NCBI GenBank assembly: GCA_023447335.1
Contig: JAEXOD010000145.1
Coordinates: 1 to 28,058 of the forward strand
DNA: 28,058 bases
Direction: 5' to 3'
Origin: Bacteroidota bacterium
Lineage (GTDB): Bacteria > Bacteroidota > Ignavibacteria > Ignavibacteriales > Melioribacteraceae
Of this stretch, positions 1 to 6,671 are shown piece after piece. The position numbers and the translations under genes were made by a program. Position 1 is the stretch's first letter; each line of letters begins with the position of its first letter. A model generated the notes under the pieces. The model searched no databases. It was not told where the DNA came from and saw only the letters and a list, made by a program, of their open reading frames with translations.

Positions 1-512
1 CTTCTCTTAATAACTTCAACATCATCATCTTTACGTTGAATTAATGTATCAATCGAACGACATTTTGGACAAGTATCACCATTTAAAATCTCTTTAACAC
101 TTACTATACTTTTACAATTTGTGCATAATCTTCTTTGAGAAAGGCGATTGATTATAATTTCATCTTCAGCATCTAAAAAAAGAACAACATAATTTTTAAT
201 TTTATTCTTTTCTAATATCGGATTTAACAACTTAGCTTGTTCTAATGTTCTTGGAAATCCGTCAAGAATAAATCCTTTTCTGGCTTTAGAGTCGCTTAAA
301 ACTTCATCAACAATTCCTGCAACTATATCGTCAGGAACGAGCTCTCCTTTTTCGACAAGTTCTTTTGCTTTTAACCCCATTGTGGTTCCGTTACTAATAG
401 CATCACGTAAAATATCACCTGTAGAGATATGCGGGATATTCAATTGGGTCGAAAGTATTTTTGCCTGAGTACCTTTACCTACTCCCGGGGCTCCAAAAAT
501 AATAATTTCCAT
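1..512 (-). CDS. adk: Adenylate kinase (5' part; continues beyond window edge)
   Basis: Catalyses ATP + AMP = 2 ADP in the cytoplasm. About 170 codons are present from the ATG at 512-510. The N-terminus reads MEIIIFGAPGVGKGTQAK, with the P-loop GAPGVGKGT. The AMP-binding stretch and the DGFPRT motif follow, then a LID domain carrying two CxxC pairs (CTNC and CPKC). This is the zinc-type LID known from Gram-positive and many other bacterial adenylate kinases. The reading frame is open to the left edge, so the C-terminal part lies outside. AGGTG just upstream (inside the end of tadA) is a good ribosome binding site, and the start lies 3 bases after the tadA stop, so the two genes are probably co-transcribed. 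Identity is secure from the motifs. Confidence 0.95.
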   Translation of the reverse strand, partial: MEIIIFGAPGVGKGTQAKILSTQLNIPHISTGDILRDAISNGTTMGLKAKELVEKGELVPDDIVAGIVDEVLSDSKARKGFILDGFPRTLEQAKLLNPILEKNKIKNYVVLFLDAEDEIIINRLSQRRLCTNCKSIVSVKEILNGDTCPKCRSIDTLIQRKDDDVEVIKR

Positions 513-515
513 TTT

Positions 516-992
516 TCACCTATTTATTTTTCTTTTTTTGATAAAATATTCTTCAAGTAAAATTTCCGATTCATCGGAAAGGATTCCTGAGTAAACATTA
601 ACAGAATGATTAAGTATATCAAGTTCGGGTATGTTAAAAACAGAACCGCATGCACCAAACTTTGGTTGAAAAGCTCCGAAATATAAATTATCTAATCGTG
701 AATTAATAATAGCTCCGATACACATTACGCAAGGCTCTAAAGTAACATAAATATCACAACCATATAAAAATTTATTATTTACTGTTAAAAACGCATCATT
801 TAATGCATTAATTTCGGCATGTAATAAAGGATTATTCAATTTTTCAACAGTATTATAACCTCTTCCGATAACGGTTTTATCCTTTACAACAATAGCACCT
901 ACCGGAATTTCATCCTCAGAAAATGCTTTTTTTGCTTCATCTAAGGCAATACTCATAAAATCGTATGTTTGCCTATTAAATATTTTTTGCAT
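516..992 (-). CDS. tadA: tRNA adenosine(34) deaminase TadA
   Basis: A 158-residue cytidine-deaminase-fold enzyme of typical length. It has the zinc/catalytic HAE motif (H58, E60) and the PCVMC motif (C88, C91). TadA converts A34 to inosine in tRNA-Arg(ACG). The gene sits between tRNA-Arg (upstream on the same strand) and adk (3 bases downstream). The tRNA-Arg beside it carries anticodon TCG, so it is not the TadA substrate; an ACG isoacceptor would have to be elsewhere. The related guanine deaminase family shares the motifs, but the length, HAEINAL and PCVMCIGAI patterns fit TadA better. Confidence 0.92.
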   Translation of the reverse strand: MQKIFNRQTYDFMSIALDEAKKAFSEDEIPVGAIVVKDKTVIGRGYNTVEKLNNPLLHAEINALNDAFLTVNNKFLYGCDIYVTLEPCVMCIGAIINSRLDNLYFGAFQPKFGACGSVFNIPELDILNHSVNVYSGILSDESEILLEEYFIKKRKINR

Positions 993-1004
993 AATTATAA
1001 TCTG

Positions 1005-1077
1005 TACACCCGCAGGGACTCGAACCCCGAACCGTCTGATCCGAAGTCAGATGCTCTATCCATTGAGCTACGGGTGC
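1005..1077 (-). tRNA. tRNA-Arg (anticodon TCG)
   Basis: A 73-base cloverleaf. The acceptor is GCACCCG/CGGGTGT (with a G1-U72 wobble pair), the anticodon stem is TCTGA/TCAGA around loop CTTCGGA (anticodon TCG, reads CGA and by wobble other CGN codons), the T-arm is GGTTCGAGTCC-like, and the discriminator is A. CCA is not encoded. Upstream on the same strand there is a TATTTTTG box about 16-23 bases before the tRNA, but the nearest TTG is only 14 bases ahead of it, so the promoter is less clear than for the other tRNAs here. Confidence 0.96.
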
Positions 1078-1236
1078 AAAAAATGTTTACCAAAAATATA
1101 AAAAAAATATGTCAAAAACTAATTTAAATGTGAAGTGTTTGTTAATATTTTGTAAATTTTAATTATAAATTTTTTGTATTATGAACTATTTTTTAAGCTT
1201 ATTTGTAGATTAATTAACAACAATTATGGAGAAAAG

Positions 1237-1437
1237 ATGTCAAATAATTTTGAAATTTTAGTAAGAGTAGGTGTTTCTACCGAAAGTTTTTGTAAGGCTG
1301 TAGAATCAGTTGTAGAAGAAGCAAATAAAGAAAAAAAAGTATCTTGGTTTGAAGTAACAGAACAAAGGGGAAGAGTGACTAGTGAAGGTAAATTAGAATA
1401 TCAAGTAACTGTAAAAATTGGTAGAAAATTAAATTAA
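1237..1437 (+). CDS. Dodecin family flavin-binding protein
   Basis: A 66-residue protein. Dodecins are small dodecameric proteins that bind and buffer FMN/FAD or related flavins in the cytoplasm. The hallmark segment VSWFEVTEQRGRV, including the Trp that stacks on the flavin in known dodecins, is followed by YQVTVKIGRKLN. The frame is open further upstream (an ATG at 1174), but ATG 1237 is chosen because GGAG lies 5-8 bases before it and the protein then begins at the usual dodecin N-terminus and length. It is the first gene of a same-strand run through the two peroxiredoxins and the pterin genes. A flavin buffer next to redox and pterin genes fits, but the link is inference. Confidence 0.93.
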   Translation: MSNNFEILVRVGVSTESFCKAVESVVEEANKEKKVSWFEVTEQRGRVTSEGKLEYQVTVKIGRKLN

Positions 1438-1449
1438 AAAGGAGTTTGT

Positions 1450-1932
1450 ATGTTATTAAACGTAGGTGATTTAGCCCCAAATTTTACACTTAAAAGTCAT
1501 CTTTTAGAAGACATTAGTTTAAGTGATTATAAAGGTAAAAAAAATGTCGTATTATTATTTTTTCCTTTTGTAAATACATCTGTTTGTGAAAAAGAATTAT
1601 GCAGTACCCGAGACGGTTTATCACAATATGAATCATTAGATGCTCAAGTTTTGGCAATAAGTGTAGATAGTCCTTTTGCTCAAAAACTTTGGGCTGATAA
1701 ATTTAAATTTGATTTTCCTCTTTTAAGTGATTTTAATAAAACTACTGTGAATGCTTACGGAGCTGTTCATGAAGTTTTCGTACCCGGAAAGTTCGATTAT
1801 TTAGGTGTAGCAAAACGATCTGCTTTTGTTATTGATAAAGAAGGTGTGGTTAAATATGCAGAAGTTTTGGATAACCCGGGTGATGAACCAAGTTATGAAA
1901 ATATCCAAGAAGTTTTGAAAAAACTAAATTAG
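1450..1932 (+). CDS. Peroxiredoxin, AhpC/TSA family (AhpE/PrxQ-like)
   Basis: A 160-residue thioredoxin-fold peroxidase that reduces hydroperoxides in the cytoplasm. The active site is FPFVNTSVC, with the peroxidatic Cys at C46 and the conserved Thr at T43. A second Cys at C51 (five residues on) is the usual position of the resolving Cys in PrxQ/BCP-type enzymes. A conserved Arg lies in AKRSAFVID. The start has a strong AAGGAG site 6-7 bases upstream. It is followed 10 bases later by a second peroxiredoxin, so the pair probably differ in substrate or reductant. Subfamily assignment (AhpE versus PrxQ) is uncertain. Confidence 0.88.
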   Translation: MLLNVGDLAPNFTLKSHLLEDISLSDYKGKKNVVLLFFPFVNTSVCEKELCSTRDGLSQYESLDAQVLAISVDSPFAQKLWADKFKFDFPLLSDFNKTTVNAYGAVHEVFVPGKFDYLGVAKRSAFVIDKEGVVKYAEVLDNPGDEPSYENIQEVLKKLN

Positions 1933-1942
1933 TTGAGGATTT

Positions 1943-2401
1943 ATGCTATCAGAAGGAATGCAAGCTCCTGAATTTATTGTTAATGATCAGAACGGTAAAT
2001 CAATAAGTCTATCTGATTTTAAGGGAAAAAAAATAGTTTTATATTTTTATCCTAAAGATAATACTTCAGGATGTACAAAAGAAGCGTGTGATTTTAGAGA
2101 TTCAATTAATCTGTTTGAAAAAAATAATACTGTGGTTTTGGGTGTTAGTATTGATTCTGAATCATCTCATCAAAAGTTTATCGGAAAATATGAGTTACCC
2201 TTTACTTTACTAAGTGATTCTAACAAAGAACTAGTTCAAAAATACGGTGTATGGAAAGAAAAAAGCATGTACGGTAAAAAATATATGGGTACTGAAAGAA
2301 CTACGTTTTTAATTGATGAAAACGGTAAAATAATGAAAGTATTCAATAAAGTTAAAGTTCCGGGGCATGTATCCGAATTACTTAAATTGGTTGAAGTTTA
2401 A
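1943..2401 (+). CDS. bcp: Thioredoxin-dependent peroxiredoxin, BCP/PrxQ
   Basis: A 152-residue protein with the classic BCP active site YPKDNTSGCTKEAC: peroxidatic C44 and resolving C49. The C-terminal half has RTTFLIDENGKI, typical of the family. It reduces H2O2 and organic hydroperoxides with thioredoxin. No signal peptide is present, so it is cytoplasmic. Its TAA stop overlaps the ATG of the following PTPS gene (TAATG), giving translational coupling with the pterin genes. Confidence 0.92.
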   Translation: MLSEGMQAPEFIVNDQNGKSISLSDFKGKKIVLYFYPKDNTSGCTKEACDFRDSINLFEKNNTVVLGVSIDSESSHQKFIGKYELPFTLLSDSNKELVQKYGVWKEKSMYGKKYMGTERTTFLIDENGKIMKVFNKVKVPGHVSELLKLVEV

Positions 2402-2808
2402 TGGTATATGTAACAAGAAGAGAAGTGTTCTCTGCTGCACATCGTTTATTTAATCCGGATTTTTCTGATGAAGAAAACGACAGAATTTATGACAAATGCA
2501 ACAACACTTTCGGACATGGACATAATTATATTTTAGAAGTGACTGTAAGCGGGAAGATTAATCCCGCTACAGGTTATGTTATTGATTTAAAAAAACTAAA
2601 AAAAATAATTAAGGAAAATATTATCAATTTTTTGGATCATAAGCACTTAAACTACGAAGTTGAATTTCTTAAAGGAACGATTCCGACTTCCGAAAATTTA
2701 ACAGTTGCTATTTGGAATATATTGAAAAATAAAATTGATGAAGGTAATTTGTTTTCTATTAAGCTTTATGAAACTGAAAACAATTATTTTGAATACAGAG
2801 GTCAATGA
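2401..2808 (+). CDS. 6-pyruvoyl-tetrahydropterin synthase (PTPS/QueD family, PTPS-like)
   Basis: 135 residues. Zinc ligands H14 (FSAAHRL), H39 and H41 (FGHGHNY) and the catalytic Cys C33 (DKCNNTFGHGH) are all present. The spacing and the segments SDEEN, NPATGYVIDL, LDHKHLN, PTSEN and YETENNYF match eukaryote-type PTPS more closely than the short bacterial QueD. In this family the enzyme turns dihydroneopterin triphosphate into 6-pyruvoyl-tetrahydropterin (PTPS) or 6-carboxy-tetrahydropterin (QueD). No queC, queE or queF gene lies nearby, whereas GTP cyclohydrolase I and a sepiapterin-reductase-like SDR do, which favours the biopterin reading. The start overlaps the bcp stop and the stop overlaps folE. 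Confidence 0.88.
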   Translation: MVYVTRREVFSAAHRLFNPDFSDEENDRIYDKCNNTFGHGHNYILEVTVSGKINPATGYVIDLKKLKKIIKENIINFLDHKHLNYEVEFLKGTIPTSENLTVAIWNILKNKIDEGNLFSIKLYETENNYFEYRGQ

Positions 2809-3377
2809 TGCTTGATTTAAAAAAAATGGAAGCGAGTGTACTAACAATTTTAAATGAAATTGGTGAAGATCCGGATCGTGAAGGTTTAATAAAAACTCCT
2901 CATCGAGTTGCTAAAGCCTATGATTATTTAACATCAGGATATAGAGTTGACATCGATAAAATAATTAACGGTGCTGTTTTTGAAGAAAAATATGATGAGA
3001 TGGTAATTGTAAAAGACATTGATTTTTTTAGTATGTGTGAACATCATATGTTACCTTTTTTCGGCAAAATGCACGTAGCCTATATTCCAAACGGCAAAAT
3101 AATAGGATTGAGTAAAATTCCAAGAATTGTTGATACTTATGCCAGGCGTTTGCAAGTTCAAGAGCGCTTAACTCAGCAAGTTGCTGAAACATTAGATAAA
3201 TATCTTCAGCCAAGAGGAGTTGCCGTTGTTGCTGAAGGTTATCATATGTGTATGATGATGAGAGGAGTTGAAAAGCAAAATTCTATAACATCAACTAGTG
3301 CTATGTTGGGAATTTTTAAAGATGCTGCTAAAACTAGAATGGAATTTTTAAATTTAGTACAATTTAAAAAAATATGA
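2805..3377 (+). CDS. folE: GTP cyclohydrolase I (FolE, type IA)
   Basis: 190 residues. Converts GTP to 7,8-dihydroneopterin triphosphate. The zinc site CEHHMLPF gives C78 and H81, and C149 in GYHMCMMMRG is the third ligand. IGLSKIPRIVD and RRLQVQERLTQQ are standard family signatures. Two in-frame ATGs (2805 and 2808) overlap the PTPS stop. AGAGG at 2797-2801 is spaced better for 2808, so the protein may start at the second Met. The product feeds directly into PTPS encoded just upstream, which supports a dedicated pterin branch, although it could also serve folate synthesis. Confidence 0.96.
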   Translation: MMLDLKKMEASVLTILNEIGEDPDREGLIKTPHRVAKAYDYLTSGYRVDIDKIINGAVFEEKYDEMVIVKDIDFFSMCEHHMLPFFGKMHVAYIPNGKIIGLSKIPRIVDTYARRLQVQERLTQQVAETLDKYLQPRGVAVVAEGYHMCMMMRGVEKQNSITSTSAMLGIFKDAAKTRMEFLNLVQFKKI

Positions 3378-3378
3378 T

Positions 3379-4074
3379 ATGGAAAAATTAATTTGGATAA
3401 CCGGAGGAAGTTCCGGAATTGGATATGAGATTTCTAGACTTTTTGCAGAAAAAGGTTATAAAGTATTAGTTACATCACGAAATATTGAAAAACTTAAAAG
3501 CCTACTTGAAAAATTTAGGGGTAATATTTTTATAGAAATCTGTGACGTTAAAGATTATAGACAAATAGAAAATATTTATCTTAAATATAAAGATAACTAC
3601 AATTTCGAAGGGTTAATTAACAATGCAGGGGTTACTTCCTTTAAGCCATTTAAATATAATGAAATTGAGGAAATATATTCAATAATTAATACAAATTTGC
3701 TCGGTTCAATTTTTACAACTAAGGTTTTATTGCCGCATTTTATTAATTTAAACAAGGGAAAAATTGTTAACATATTATCTGTAGCAGCAACAAAAATTTT
3801 TACAAATAGTAGCATTTATGCTGCAAGTAAAGCCGGCTTGCTTGCTTTTGCAGATGTACTGAGGGAAGAAATTAGAAAATATAACATAACAGTGACCAAT
3901 ATTCTACCAGGTGCAACTTCTACTCCAATTTGGAGTGATGAAAATTTATTAAAATTTTCAGATAGAATGATGAAACCCGAAGATTTGGCTAATTTGATTT
4001 TCGAAATTTATACAAGTCAAAGTTCTGCAATACCTGAAGAAATAACTATAAGACCAATACTTGGTGATTTATAA
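3379..4074 (+). CDS. Short-chain dehydrogenase, sepiapterin-reductase-like
   Basis: A 231-residue NADP(H)-dependent SDR. It has the nucleotide loop TGGSSGIG (8-15), NNAG (81-84), and catalytic S134, Y147 and K151. The stretch SVAATKIFTNSSIY, then PGATSTPIW, MMKPEDLA and the tail EEITIRPILGD, resembles the sepiapterin reductase of Chlorobium as I remember it, more than FabG-type SDRs. That enzyme reduces 6-pyruvoyl-tetrahydropterin or sepiapterin to a tetrahydrobiopterin. The gene starts one base after the folE stop, at the end of the pterin run. The substrate is inferred from context and remembered similarity, and a generic oxidoreductase remains possible. Confidence 0.78.
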   Translation: MEKLIWITGGSSGIGYEISRLFAEKGYKVLVTSRNIEKLKSLLEKFRGNIFIEICDVKDYRQIENIYLKYKDNYNFEGLINNAGVTSFKPFKYNEIEEIYSIINTNLLGSIFTTKVLLPHFINLNKGKIVNILSVAATKIFTNSSIYAASKAGLLAFADVLREEIRKYNITVTNILPGATSTPIWSDENLLKFSDRMMKPEDLANLIFEIYTSQSSAIPEEITIRPILGDL

Positions 4075-4827
4075 TTAAACTTCTTTATTTACTCTTTTTC
4101 TAAGCTTTTCCCAAGCAGCAGTTGTTAAAAAACTATCGTCAAAATAGTTTACAATAACTTCAAACCTATTAAACGGAACAGAAAAGGTTAATATATTTTC
4201 ATGAATATATGGACGTGCAGTAACATCAAATAATCCGATTACGGCACGTGGTTTATCTTTAGTTGCTTCATATAAAGGATATTGAATTAATGAGGCACAT
4301 CCTGCTCCGAATGGGGTTACATTGCCGTCTTCAAAATCACTATCAAATCCTGCAATAGTAAATAGACCGGAAAGAACATCCGGCTTAGCATAAAAAATAA
4401 CTACTTCAGGGTTATCATTCTCATCAAGATTATCCCATCTTTTAAAAATTAAATATTCCTTTTCGGTTCTTTTAAAGGGAGCTTTTTCTAAAAACCTTTT
4501 TACTAATTCAGGAGATTTTAGATATTTTTCCCCTTTAATACTATCGTTACCGCAAGAGAGAAAATATTCAAAATTTGGTCTTAAGTTGTCTTGAAATCCT
4601 GAATACTTTTTGCCACCCATGCATCCGATTGAGTCCTTTGAGAAAGCAATTGATTTCCCGTTCCTAATTTTTGTTAATTCACTTATCAAACAAATCCACT
4701 TTTCAGCCGGAGGATTTACAATGCAATTATTTGGGGTGTCACTATAATAAAATACAATAGGTAATTCAGTATTTCCAAAATATTTATTCCACTGACTAAT
4801 AAAATGTTCTTTAAATTTAATATCCAT
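4075..4827 (-). CDS. DUF169 family protein
   Basis: A 250-residue soluble protein with no signal peptide. DUF169 hallmarks are GCMGGKKYSGF near residue 70 and PFGAGCASLIQYP near 175, with Cys residues in both. The family has no established reaction; conserved Cys and Gly-rich motifs suggest a cofactor or metal site, but this is not proven. It is monocistronic and convergent with the SDR gene, the two stop codons being directly adjacent with no spacer. AGG about eight bases before the ATG is a weak ribosome binding site. No function is proposed. Confidence 0.85.
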   Translation of the reverse strand: MDIKFKEHFISQWNKYFGNTELPIVFYYSDTPNNCIVNPPAEKWICLISELTKIRNGKSIAFSKDSIGCMGGKKYSGFQDNLRPNFEYFLSCGNDSIKGEKYLKSPELVKRFLEKAPFKRTEKEYLIFKRWDNLDENDNPEVVIFYAKPDVLSGLFTIAGFDSDFEDGNVTPFGAGCASLIQYPLYEATKDKPRAVIGLFDVTARPYIHENILTFSVPFNRFEVIVNYFDDSFLTTAAWEKLRKRVNKEV

Positions 4828-4911
4828 ATAAATACCTAAATGATTAATTATTATAATTTAAATATAGGTATTATTGTATTATATTTTATTAAAAATTACT
4901 AAAAGAGTAAA

Positions 4912-4952
4912 AAAAAATCCCAAAATCTTTTTAATGAACTTTGGGATTTTTT
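4912..4952 (-). terminator. Intrinsic terminator of the 4962-5396 gene
   Basis: Inverted repeat AATCCCAAA...TTTGGGATT with a 15-base loop, extended by A/T runs on both sides. Read on the minus strand, the right arm is followed by about nine T residues, placed just after the Spy-like gene stop. Confidence 0.75.
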
Positions 4953-4961
4953 GAAATATTA

Positions 4962-5396
4962 TTACTTACGATCTTTATTTAAAGGTGGTCTTCTATTGTC
5001 GCGTTTCAAAATGAATTTCTTAAAAATCTCACGTTGATTTTTATCTAATAAATTAAAAATTTTCAATTTTTCATTAAATCTTAATTCTTTGATTTGTTTT
5101 TCAAGATCAGAAATCTTATTAAATATTTTTTTGGCGTTCTCGAAATCTTCATCTTTAATCATTTTCTTTAGTTCCAATTCAGCTTTTTTTATTGAATATT
5201 CAAAATCAATAACTTTTTCTTGCATTTCTTCTCTAATTTTCCAAATTTCTTCTTTTTGGGCATCATTTAAGTTTAGCCTTTCGTGCATCCTAAATTCTGA
5301 TTTACTTTTAAGTTCATCTTGTGGAGGATTCGGTTGTGCATTTAATAATATGCAAGAAAATAGTATTACTAAGAAAAACATTTTTTTGTCTAACAT
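4962..5396 (-). CDS. Exported Spy/CpxP-like protein (periplasmic stress or metal-sensor family)
   Basis: 144 residues. A signal peptide (MLDKKMFFLVILFSCILLNAQ) is followed by a highly charged, almost wholly helical mature part with LTxxQ-like elements (LNLNDAQKEEIWKIREE and LLDKNQREIFKKF), as in Spy, CpxP, ZraP and CnrX. The mature part has a single His (RMHERLN) and no Cys, so a His/Cys metal site is unlikely and a chaperone-like role is at least as plausible. TGAGGT before ATG 5396 is a clear ribosome binding site. It is divergent from the ECF sigma operon and has its own ECF-like promoter, so it is probably a target of that sigma factor. Confidence 0.72.
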   Translation of the reverse strand: MLDKKMFFLVILFSCILLNAQPNPPQDELKSKSEFRMHERLNLNDAQKEEIWKIREEMQEKVIDFEYSIKKAELELKKMIKDEDFENAKKIFNKISDLEKQIKELRFNEKLKIFNLLDKNQREIFKKFILKRDNRRPPLNKDRK

Positions 5397-5427
5397 TTTT
5401 TACCTCATTTTTGTTAAATTTCGTATG

Positions 5428-5460
5428 TTTGACTATAAGAATTTGGATTTGGTTTAAAAC
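5428..5460 (-). promoter_or_regulatory. Predicted ECF-sigma promoter for the Spy-like gene
   Basis: On the minus strand, GTTTTAAAC (-35-like, AAAC at 5455-5452), exactly 18 bases, then GTCAAA (-10-like, 5433-5428), about 30 bases ahead of the start codon. The -35-like box is one arm of the dyad TGGTTTAAA-N9-TTTAAACCA (5450-5476). It mirrors the promoter on the opposite strand. Confidence 0.55.
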
Positions 5461-5465
5461 GCCGA

Positions 5466-5498
5466 GGTTTAAACCATTTATGAAAAATGTGTGTCTAA
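5466..5498 (+). promoter_or_regulatory. Predicted ECF-sigma promoter for the sigma/anti-sigma operon
   Basis: GGTTTAAAC (5466-5474), exactly 18 bases, then GTCTAA (5493-5498), about 20 bases before the sigma-factor start. AAC-type -35 and GTC-type -10 boxes are typical of ECF promoters, and the same boxes with the same spacing face the other way to the divergent gene. This suggests autoregulation. Confidence 0.55.
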
Positions 5499-5516
5499 AT
5501 TAATAAAATAGTAAAT

Positions 5517-6056
5517 TTGAACGAAGAAAAAGAACTTATTGAAAGAGCAAAAAACGGTGAACACACCGCTTTTAATATTTTAGCAAAACGGTATATTGAA
5601 AGGATATATTGGCATGCTATAAGAATGCTTGGTGACCATTCTGATGCGGATGAGATTACTCAAGAAGTTTTAATAGTAATATATAGTAAACTTTCGACAT
5701 TTAATTATGAATCAAATTTGTATACTTGGATTTATAAAATAACAACTACAAGATGTTTGAATTTAATTAGAAAGAAAAGTATAAAAAGGTTTTTTTCGTT
5801 TGATAATTTTGATGATATAGGGGATAGCGGAAACTTTGAGGAAAATTTAATTGAAGATATGGAAAATAAAGAGAAAATTAAAAATATCGAAAAAGCATTA
5901 CAAACTTTACCGGTTAAACAAAGACAAGTTTTTATACTCAGACATTATGACGGCTTAAGTTATGATGAAATTGCAGAAATTACAGGTACTAAAGTCGGAA
6001 CGTTAAAAGCAAACTATTTTCATGCATTAAATAAAGTAATAGAGCGTGTAAAATGA
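5517..6056 (+). CDS. ECF-type RNA polymerase sigma factor
   Basis: 179 residues. Region 2 covers about 20-95 (MLGDHSDADEITQEVLIVIY, then the region 2.4-like TWIYKITTTRCLNLIRKK), and region 4 about 125-178 (LPVKQRQVFILRHYDGLSYDEIAE with helix-turn-helix). There is no region 3, which is the ECF layout. The start is TTG at 5517; an upstream ATG at 5480 is followed by an in-frame stop, so TTG is the only reasonable start. No ribosome binding site is visible. The stop overlaps the next ATG (ATGA). It probably recognises the two promoters in the intergenic region. Confidence 0.92.
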   Translation: MNEEKELIERAKNGEHTAFNILAKRYIERIYWHAIRMLGDHSDADEITQEVLIVIYSKLSTFNYESNLYTWIYKITTTRCLNLIRKKSIKRFFSFDNFDDIGDSGNFEENLIEDMENKEKIKNIEKALQTLPVKQRQVFILRHYDGLSYDEIAEITGTKVGTLKANYFHALNKVIERVK

Positions 6057-6661
6057 AGATAAATGAAGATATATTGGACAAATTAAATAAACCTCTTAAC
6101 GATATTGAACTTGAAAATGAAATTATCAAACTTTCAAATTCAGATGCAGAAAAAGAAGAATTGAGGGAAATATATTCTAAATTAAGAAATTTAGAATATA
6201 ACAATTTTAAATTAAGTGAAAATTACAAAAACAGTGCATTACTTAAGGTAAATAATAAAATTGACACACAAAAAGTTATACATAAACTAAATAGAGTCAG
6301 TTTTGCAATGTATTGCTCTTTAATTCTATTATTTTCGTTTTTGACCTATAATACTCTATTTGAAAATAAACCAGATGAAAATATGATTATATTTAATAAA
6401 AACGATATAGAATTTTTTACAAATATAAATACTGAAGAAGTTAAAAATACATTATTGTATACTGATTATATTGAACCGTTAAAAGAAAAGTCTTCTTCCA
6501 ATAATAATTCAAAAGTTGAAGAGATGGATGAGGAAGTATTAGCGATAGCAGAAACAAATAAATATTTATTAAGTCAAAGCTATATACCGGCGGTTGATGA
6601 TATATTATTATATGAATGTGTTGATGAAGAGATACTAAAAAACATAATAAAAAATTTATAG
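6053..6661 (+). CDS. Putative membrane anti-sigma factor
   Basis: 202 residues, not recognisable by sequence alone. It has a charged helical N-terminal part (1-80, predicted cytoplasmic), one transmembrane segment near 84-104 (FAMYCSLILLFSFLTYNTLF), and an acidic C-terminal part likely outside the membrane. It overlaps the ECF sigma stop by four bases and precedes a Spy-like exported protein. This is the usual arrangement for a single-pass anti-sigma that holds the sigma factor at the membrane. No zinc-binding HxxxCxxC motif is present. The role is inferred from position and topology. Confidence 0.65.
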   Translation: MKINEDILDKLNKPLNDIELENEIIKLSNSDAEKEELREIYSKLRNLEYNNFKLSENYKNSALLKVNNKIDTQKVIHKLNRVSFAMYCSLILLFSFLTYNTLFENKPDENMIIFNKNDIEFFTNINTEEVKNTLLYTDYIEPLKEKSSSNNNSKVEEMDEEVLAIAETNKYLLSQSYIPAVDDILLYECVDEEILKNIIKNL

Positions 6662-6671
6662 AGGTGAAATT

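Noticed and set aside
1174..1236. Upstream extension of the dodecin frame (21 extra residues from ATG 1174)
   Set aside because: It has no ribosome binding site, makes the protein longer than any dodecin I know, and a GGAG site points to ATG 1237.
2401..3377. PTPS plus FolE read as the start of a queuosine (queD/queE/queC) operon
   Set aside because: The QueD-family protein looks PTPS-like, and the third gene is a sepiapterin-reductase-like SDR, not queE or queC.
5089..5503. Plus-strand open frames antisense to the Spy-like gene
   Set aside because: They are the complement of a Lys/Glu-rich helical gene (giving Phe/Ser-rich sequence), have no ribosome binding site and cross the promoter region.
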